Of a DNA stretch of 64,000 bases, positions 59,593 through 64,000 are shown in pieces. The position numbers were made by a program, and so were the translations under genes. This stretch comes from Halostella salina (GTDB taxonomy: Archaea > Halobacteriota > Halobacteria > Halobacteriales > Natronoarchaeaceae). How positions within the stretch are numbered: position 1 is the stretch's first letter; the number at the start of each line of letters is the position of its first letter. The stretch is taken from the NCBI RefSeq assembly GCF_003675855.1, contig NZ_RCIH01000002.1:319654-383653 (forward strand), written 5' to 3'. The notes below the pieces were generated by a model. That model was not told where the DNA came from. It saw only the letters and a list, made by a program, of their open reading frames with translations, and made no database searches.

Positions 59593-59796
59593 TCAGGTAT
59601 CCACGGTTTGGAGATGACCATCACGGGTCTCGATCTCCACGGTTTGCTCGCCCCGGGTGTCGATTTTGACCGTGGTTTCACTCTCCCGGGCGTGGATTCG
59701 GATGTTGAGGTCGTTCGCGCCGAGTGAAAGGAGATCGAGGTCATCGTCCGAGTACCGTCCGCCGTTGGTAATCCGATCGAGCGGGTCGAGGAACAT
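59593..59796 (-). CDS. 67-residue hypothetical protein
   Basis: MFLDPLDRITNGGRYSDDDL and then LDLLSLGANDLNIRIHARES followed by a beta-rich ending (TTVKIDTRGEQTVEIETRDG). Repeated strand-like segments suggest a small beta protein. Same strand as the nuclease gene, 70 bases upstream of its start. Unknown function. Confidence 0.5.
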   Translation of the reverse strand: MFLDPLDRITNGGRYSDDDLDLLSLGANDLNIRIHARESETTVKIDTRGEQTVEIETRDGHLQTVDT

Positions 59797-59963
59797 TCTG
59801 TCATCGAGTGCGCTGTTCCTGAGTTAAATGGATGTGCCCCGGGCAGCATCCGGGGCAGAAGCAGAGACCAAGTCAAAGGCTGGGGCCGATACCGTCGAGA
59901 TGAAAACCTCATCCAATAGTATTGTATTTCTCGTTTGTATCACTCGAGTAGGCGCGTGCAGAT

Positions 59964-60581
59964 TCACGGGTTGGACTCTGCTGACTCGGCTTCTTGGCAG
60001 GGACAGACGGGGTTTTCGGAGAGAAAATCAAGGACGTTGTGTCTTCGATCGCACTCTCCGCATCGAACGTGAAAGGAGATGCTGGCCCTTGGATCGTCGA
60101 TGCTGGCCGCTCCATTACGAACAAGTCGTTCCAACGTTCCTTCCACGACGTTGGTAAATCTGGTCTGCATCTTGCTGATCTGCTTCCGGTCGTGGCTGAT
60201 GTCCGGTGAGTAGTCCCGGCTGGTGTCGATGTCGAGACAGTCCTTGAGGTGGCTCAGCAGAGTCCTGTAGCTGATGAAATCGGTGTTCACGGTGTCAACA
60301 TCCACGCCCTGTTCACGAAGTTCCGTTTCGGCGCGGCGTCTCTCCGAGTCCAGCACATCATCGTCGGTGAGCAAGCGATAGTAGTTCTCCGCGTCACCAT
60401 CCAGCACCGTCATCCCTGCTTTCTCCATCGCTCGCTCCAGCACGAGTTGGTTGAACCAGTCTTCGAGGGTTCTGACGCCCTTATCTTCTTCGTTGTACTT
60501 GTGGAGGAGTCGTTCGTCGAGATTGTACATCGAGTAATCGTCCCGGACGCGCCCCACCTTGCAGCACGAGGTTTTGGTCAT
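59964..60581 (-). CDS. Rod-determining factor RdfA homologue
   Basis: 205 residues from the ATG at 60581 (MTKTSCCKVGRVRDDYSMYN). Family landmarks are the CCKVGR start, RTLEDWFNQLVLERAMEKAG, NYYRLLTDDDVLDSERRRAE, LREQGVDVDTVNTDFISYRT and HLKDCLDIDTS, plus a C-terminal zinc-binding part (VRCGECDRRHNVLDFL, VCPCQEAE). RdfA is needed for rod-shaped cells in Haloferax volcanii; many divergent copies sit on plasmids and proviruses, where their role is unclear. Presumed DNA-binding from the LLSHLKDCL helix region. Confidence 0.75.
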   Translation of the reverse strand: MTKTSCCKVGRVRDDYSMYNLDERLLHKYNEEDKGVRTLEDWFNQLVLERAMEKAGMTVLDGDAENYYRLLTDDDVLDSERRRAETELREQGVDVDTVNTDFISYRTLLSHLKDCLDIDTSRDYSPDISHDRKQISKMQTRFTNVVEGTLERLVRNGAASIDDPRASISFHVRCGECDRRHNVLDFLSENPVCPCQEAESAESNP

Positions 60582-60619
60582 CGTCTTGGGCCCGGTTGCG
60601 CAGCCCTGTCCACTTGAAG

Positions 60620-60843
60620 GCTGCATCGGATTGCTGCGTCTTCTTCAAGTTCTGGCTGAACTCACAGGTATCTCATCCCATTTACGACGAGCAGGGCGAG
60701 TTGTACGGGAGTATGGAGACTCGAGGAGCAGGCTCGTCACGCTGTACGATAACAAGTTCGACAGTCTCGGTACGCGGTAGATCAGCCAGTTCCTCTACTC
60801 GTCGGAGGTGGTTGAATTGAATGAGATCGAGCAGAAGGTGTAG
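60620..60843 (+). pseudogene. Remnant of an unidentified haloarchaeal gene, two frameshifts and a stop
   Basis: Adjacent fragments in different frames read as one protein: LRLLQVLAELTGIS, then HPIYDEQGELYGSMETRG, then SRLVTLYDNKFDSLGTR, an in-frame TAG at 60778, and ISQFLYSSEVVELNEIEQKV before TAG at 60841-60843. The segments have normal protein character but no single frame is open. I do not recognise the family with certainty. Confidence 0.5.
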
Positions 60844-60860
60844 CAGCTGCGGTTTTACAT

Positions 60861-60868
60861 TTATAAGT
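60861..60868 (+). promoter_or_regulatory. TATA box of the small gene at 60894
   Basis: TTATAAGT lies about 25-33 bases upstream of GTG 60888 and ATG 60894, compatible with a leaderless transcript. Confidence 0.5.
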
Positions 60869-60893
60869 AAACGATGAATAATAGGAAGTGCGG

Positions 60894-61109
60894 ATGGTCG
60901 AGTACGTCAGAGCGTTGCATCCGAATCCAGAACAGGATGGTATGGCAGACGACATCCCCGACGAGAAGGTGCCGGGTTGCGGCGACACGGTGCTGTTGGA
61001 GTATGACGAGGCTCCGCCGGTTGAGGAAGGCGACGTGTTCCGCGACTCATGTCCGTCCTGTAAGCGTCACGACGCCCGGTTGGAAGTTGTCGAGATTCGA
61101 GCCGAGTAA
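60894..61109 (+). CDS. 71-residue protein with cysteine motif
   Basis: From the ATG at 60894: MVEYVRALHPNPEQDGMADD, PGCGDTVLLEYDEAPPVEEG, DSCPSCKRHDARLEVVEI. One Cys near residue 30 and C-x2-C near 53-56 could bind zinc with the nearby His. A GTG at 60888 would add two residues. It is convergent with the HEPN-like gene, 6 bases apart. Unknown function. Confidence 0.55.
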   Translation: MVEYVRALHPNPEQDGMADDIPDEKVPGCGDTVLLEYDEAPPVEEGDVFRDSCPSCKRHDARLEVVEIRAE

Positions 61110-61115
61110 CCGCGT

Positions 61116-62012
61116 TCATTCTCCCCCCATCTCGGGGTACGATGTGACCTCGCGATACTCATCAACCCGTTCCTCGTACTCCTCTTCCGCGACTTCGAGC
61201 ATCGTATCGACGAGGTTCTCGGCAGCCTCGTAGTGACGGTTGACACGATCCATAACGTCGATGTGGTCTCCATCGACTGGCTCGAAGGATGCCTCGGGAT
61301 CGCCGGGTCTGAAGTCATCCAAGTCATCTATCGGGACGGTTATCGTTATCTCGGTGTCGTCGGTGGTGGGGCCGAGGAAGTGGACGAGTGAGGACGGAAG
61401 GGTGAGGTGGTGTTGGCCATAGGTTCGCAGGGCCTTGATGACCTCGTTTTCTCTCTTGAACTTGTTCTTGGCGTCCTCGATGGAGCCATCCGATGGGAGG
61501 TGCGGTTCGACGTTCTTCCCGAGTATTTCCTCGAAGCTGTATGCGGCGGCGGTGTAGTTGTGGACGTCCGCTCTCACTCGGCGGTGGAAGTCGCCGTCCT
61601 GATCGATGCCCTCGTCCTCGATTGTGTCGTGTGCTTCCTGCAGGCGTTGCTGGTTGTGGTGGAGGATGGCGATGGCGTTGGTGAGTTCGGCTGCGGCGTC
61701 GGTGAGCTTACGGACGGGGTGTGACTCCTTTTGCAGGGGCTCCTTTCGGGATGTCTTGGATATGTCTGCCGGTCTTTCAGGTCTGTCTGTGCCGCGCTCG
61801 TTCGCGTCGAATAGGAGAGCCAAGTCCCTGTTCTCGACTCGCACGTCGTACTCGATGTTGCAGTTGTCCCCGGGGCAGTCGTGGCGGGCAGTGTAGACCT
61901 GTTGAGACTTGCGCTCCAGTTCGTTGGCTTGGATGTCAAGCTCGGTGTTGCAGGAGAAACATTCGACGTCATCGAGGAGTGTGTTTATCAGACGTTTCAG
62001 CTCGTCGTCCAT
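61116..62012 (-). CDS. HEPN-like protein with N-terminal zinc motif
   Basis: 298 residues. Residues 15-55 hold DVECFSCNTELDIQ and ARHDCPGDNCNIEY, four cysteines for zinc. The helical middle includes VRADVHNYTAAAYSFEEILG and then EVIKALRTYGQHHLTLPSSL, where R-x4-H matches the catalytic motif of HEPN RNases. A C-terminal coiled segment ends the chain (RVNRHYEAAENLVDTMLEVA). HEPN proteins act as RNA-cleaving toxins or defence effectors; the assignment rests on this short motif and on the fold pattern and is tentative. Confidence 0.55.
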   Translation of the reverse strand: MDDELKRLINTLLDDVECFSCNTELDIQANELERKSQQVYTARHDCPGDNCNIEYDVRVENRDLALLFDANERGTDRPERPADISKTSRKEPLQKESHPVRKLTDAAAELTNAIAILHHNQQRLQEAHDTIEDEGIDQDGDFHRRVRADVHNYTAAAYSFEEILGKNVEPHLPSDGSIEDAKNKFKRENEVIKALRTYGQHHLTLPSSLVHFLGPTTDDTEITITVPIDDLDDFRPGDPEASFEPVDGDHIDVMDRVNRHYEAAENLVDTMLEVAEEEYEERVDEYREVTSYPEMGGE

Positions 62013-62039
62013 ATTGGCTGAACCGGCGGTATGACCAAG

Positions 62040-62547
62040 TTAATTGGGCTGGAGAAGTTGATGCATACAGAGAACGGTGAAGACATCCTCTGGAGCGATT
62101 CGAGTGTGACATCTTTGGCGTGCCACGCCAGCCGCGTCACGGCGTCGATGCCGTAGATGGCGCCCTCGTCGTTGAGGAGAGTTGGCCACTTGTCGAGACG
62201 CTTCGCAACTCCAGTCTTGCGGATGAGATGGAGGTATTGATCGTCCATCTTGTGCTCGTGATTGCCGACCATGCCGTAGAAAGGATGTCGGCGGTATTGA
62301 GTGGCTGGAGAATATCGATACAGCGATTCTAGTCTGGAAGGCGAGGATAGCGAGCTTCGAAGCTGTCATCCACACAGATGACCTCTTCGACATCTTTGTC
62401 GATTGCGTACTCGATAGCCTGCTCGAAGGTGTTAGCGAAGTCCTCTCGGCTGTATAGCTCCCATATTGGAATTTCCCGGGGGGTATCGCTCACGTGGAGG
62501 AGCCGTGTAGTCCTGTGAGATCGTATGTGATGGTGGCTGACAGACAT
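62040..62547 (-). pseudogene. Broken Mre11-like metallophosphoesterase
   Basis: Fragments rebuild the first part of an Mre11/SbcD-type phosphoesterase: RLLHVSDTP ... DFANTFEQAIEYAIDKDVEE, VICVDDSFEARYPRLPD and a TAG. A frameshifted PFYGMVGNHEHKMDDQYLHL, TLLNDEGAIYGIDAVTRLAW and, after another shift, EDVFTVLCMHQLLQP follow. The family's DxH is DTP here and GDLF is DDSF, so metal ligands are lost. With one stop, two frameshifts and a truncated 3' end it cannot be functional. Confidence 0.72.
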
Positions 62548-62612
62548 ATCTGGGTCAACCGACGTGAAAGAGGAACAGATTCATACCATGAGTTGGAGAG
62601 CAGAAATCTTCA

Positions 62613-62625
62613 CCATATCAAATAA
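62613..62625 (+). promoter_or_regulatory. TATA-like promoter of the BREX-like operon
   Basis: CATATCAAATAAG lies 27-39 bases upstream of the ATG at 62652 and is the only good TATA match before the brxA-like gene. Confidence 0.45.
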
Positions 62626-62651
62626 GTGTCCCCGACGGGTCGTATCGTTGT

Positions 62652-63494
62652 ATGAGCACTCGCGGAGATGGGGGTACGAATCTGCTCCCCTCCCTTAATT
62701 CGTCCTTTTCGCATGACGATGTCTCGATGGATCTCACGATGTGCGGCCTCCTCGTGGAGAAAGCTGAGGAGATGGCGAAGCTCTACGCTAAACACAGGGA
62801 TTGGACAACGGTTGAGGATCGTTGGTTCGAGGAGAGACGTGATGGTCGGAGCACTCGTGGGAGTTCGCGCAAGATTTATCGGGTATTGAGTTCCCGTTTC
62901 AAAACCGCAGACAGGTCACTGCCAGCGATTTCCCGACTGCCGTCGATCTTCGATCTCTGTGGAGGGAAGCGGGACAAGGCACAGGTACTGTATTTTTATC
63001 TCATCGAGGATGACCCGCTCGTCAAATTCGTCGTTCACGAGTACGTCCGCCGACTGCAGGAACGCGGTGTGGGGGGACTTGATTTTGAACAGGATACCGT
63101 CGAGTCGCTTCTCAACGAGTTCCACTATTCGGACGGGGAGCAGTTCGACTACGCAGACTCGACCACCGCTCGCTGGGGCGAAGGACTTCGAAGCGTGATG
63201 CGAGAGATCGGTGTTATCGAAACGCAGCAAACGTTACAAGGCCAAACTCCGAACATCAGCGAGATTCCGCTCCTCGTCGCGGCGGGCTACTCTTGGGAGA
63301 ATGCTGGAGACGAGTGGCTTTCCCAACCTCGCGGTTGGCTCTATCTCTTCCAGCCGGAGCAGTACTGGGAATCGCTGGCTGAACGTGTCGGCAACCATCC
63401 CGGCTGGGAGGCAAGTGGCATCCACGGAGAGTTGCGCCTTGAGCCGGTTGACGACACGTACGGTTGGGCCGAACCGATGGAGGAGGATATATGA
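62652..63494 (+). CDS. BrxA-like (DUF1819-type) BREX protein
   Basis: 280 residues. The order of features resembles BrxA: MCGLLVEKAEEMAKLYAKHR with DWTTVEDRWFEERR, SSRKIYRVLSSRF, then KAQVLYFYLIEDDPLVKFVV, a central STTARWGEGLRSVMREIGVI, and the end LAERVGNHPGWEASGIHGEL. BrxA is a small DNA-binding helical protein of BREX anti-phage systems. The stop overlaps the ATG of the ATPase gene (ATGA). Recognition is by pattern, supported by the neighbour. Confidence 0.68.
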   Translation: MSTRGDGGTNLLPSLNSSFSHDDVSMDLTMCGLLVEKAEEMAKLYAKHRDWTTVEDRWFEERRDGRSTRGSSRKIYRVLSSRFKTADRSLPAISRLPSIFDLCGGKRDKAQVLYFYLIEDDPLVKFVVHEYVRRLQERGVGGLDFEQDTVESLLNEFHYSDGEQFDYADSTTARWGEGLRSVMREIGVIETQQTLQGQTPNISEIPLLVAAGYSWENAGDEWLSQPRGWLYLFQPEQYWESLAERVGNHPGWEASGIHGELRLEPVDDTYGWAEPMEEDI

Positions 63495-64000
63495 CGAACG
63501 AATCGTGGTTCACCGCCGATGTCGGCGCCGACTTTGAGGAGTCCGTGCGGATCGACCGGGAAGACGATGGCCGCGACCATCGGCTGGACTCCATTGACAC
63601 CTACCATGTGACCGACGAGGCCGAGGACTTCATGTCCGACTTCCTCGCACGGTTGCTCGGTCGTTCGGAGGACATGCGGTCGGGAGCAAACTACTGGCTC
63701 TACGGATACTACGGTAGCGGGAAGAGTCACCTCCTCAGCGTGCTTCGCGGCCTGATGGACAGCGAGTGGCTTCGCCGGCGAGACGACATCTGGGGACAAC
63801 TGACTGACGGGCGCGATCTGTCGACGCTGCAGACGACGTGGGACTCCATTCACGACGAGTACGAGGTCATCCCGATCTCGGTGAATCTCCTGAAGCACCA
63901 AGGGCAGAAGGAACTCAGCTTCAGTGAAATCGTCCTGCAGGCCGCCCACACGTCGGAACGCCTCACCGGCGTCGAAGGCGGGCTCTCCCCCCAGCTTGAC
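63491..64000 (+). CDS. BrxC/PglY-like P-loop ATPase of a BREX system (3' end outside window)
   Basis: Open frame from the ATG at 63491 to the window end, 170 residues visible of a protein that in the family exceeds 1,000. The N-terminal region reaches LYGYYGSGKSHLLSVLRGLM, whose GYYGSGKS (residues 72-79) is the Walker A motif in the form typical of BrxC/PglY (G-x-x-G-S-G-K-S-H). ISVNLLKHQGQKELSFSEIV follows. BrxC is the large ATPase of BREX phage defence and acts with PglX methyltransferase and PglZ. The direct 4-base overlap with the brxA-like gene leaves no room for brxB between them. Confidence 0.75.
   Translation, partial: MTNESWFTADVGADFEESVRIDREDDGRDHRLDSIDTYHVTDEAEDFMSDFLARLLGRSEDMRSGANYWLYGYYGSGKSHLLSVLRGLMDSEWLRRRDDIWGQLTDGRDLSTLQTTWDSIHDEYEVIPISVNLLKHQGQKELSFSEIVLQAAHTSERLTGVEGGLSPQLD

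Larger units (their letters stand above)
53267..64000. other. Accessory island (integrated element), right end outside the window
   Basis: From the rlmE break onward base composition is visibly more AT-rich, codon usage is less biased, most genes are small and unknown, and several are broken. Contents include an RdfA homologue, winged-helix coiled-coil protein, nuclease, HEPN-like protein and BREX-like genes, a mixture typical of haloarchaeal plasmids, proviruses and defence islands. No integrase is visible within the window. Confidence 0.7.

Noticed and set aside
1-64000. tRNA, rRNA and other structural RNA genes
   Set aside because: Read for tRNA arm motifs and rRNA landmarks by eye; none found. 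A covariance-model scan would be decisive.

Overview
The window comes from a haloarchaeal chromosome. The coding regions are very GC-rich, the predicted proteins are acidic, the promoters are archaeal (TATA boxes about 25-30 bases upstream of starts, many apparently leaderless), and the information-processing genes are archaeal (TATA-binding protein, PCNA, replication factor C small subunit, primase large subunit, Hef, Hjc, archaeal-type glycyl-tRNA synthetase). I cannot name the genus with confidence. No tRNA, rRNA or CRISPR array was recognised.

Bases 1-17,400 are mostly core chromosome. They hold the end of a dipeptide ABC operon, a CBS protein/GlyRS/dolichol-kinase-like run, a KhtTU-type potassium/proton antiporter pair, the repair helicase-nuclease Hef, malate dehydrogenase, a [3Fe-4S] ferredoxin, a PHP phosphoesterase, a DUF460 protein and several tiny proteins. 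Bases 17,400-23,200 are patchier: a decayed IS6-family element, a 7TM/PAS/Bat-type regulator, a GIDE-like membrane protein and two Tat-exported lipoproteins.

Bases 23,400-53,240 return to core content: tRNase Z, RFC small subunit, tRNA G10 methyltransferase, TBP (with a TnpB element inserted directly after its stop codon), HisG, an MTA/SAH-type deaminase, a Dpp-type ABC transporter split over a divergent promoter, S-adenosylhomocysteinase, a very large PAS/GAF/Bat regulator, Hjc, an acyl-CoA dehydrogenase, a secreted iron-transport-like lipoprotein, primase large subunit, a 2-hydroxyacid dehydrogenase and PCNA. The deaminase and AhcY would both act on S-adenosylhomocysteine; Hef, Hjc, RFC, PriL and PCNA together make the window rich in replication and repair functions.

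At about 53,267 the chromosome breaks off inside the first codons of what looks like rlmE (rRNA 2'-O-methyltransferase), and an AT-richer accessory island begins and runs to the window end. It carries small acidic proteins, a roughly 950-base non-coding region with palindromic TTTGTTCAAA-type repeats, a coiled-coil winged-helix protein, a PD-(D/E)XK nuclease, an RdfA homologue, a HEPN-like protein, decayed genes (including an Mre11-like phosphoesterase), and finally the first two genes of a BREX-like defence locus (brxA-like and a truncated brxC/pglY-like ATPase). The best candidates for something new are this island and its boundary, and two genes (the RFC subunit and a small zinc-finger protein) whose 3' ends are duplicated just after the stop codon with only synonymous differences and shared flanking motifs.
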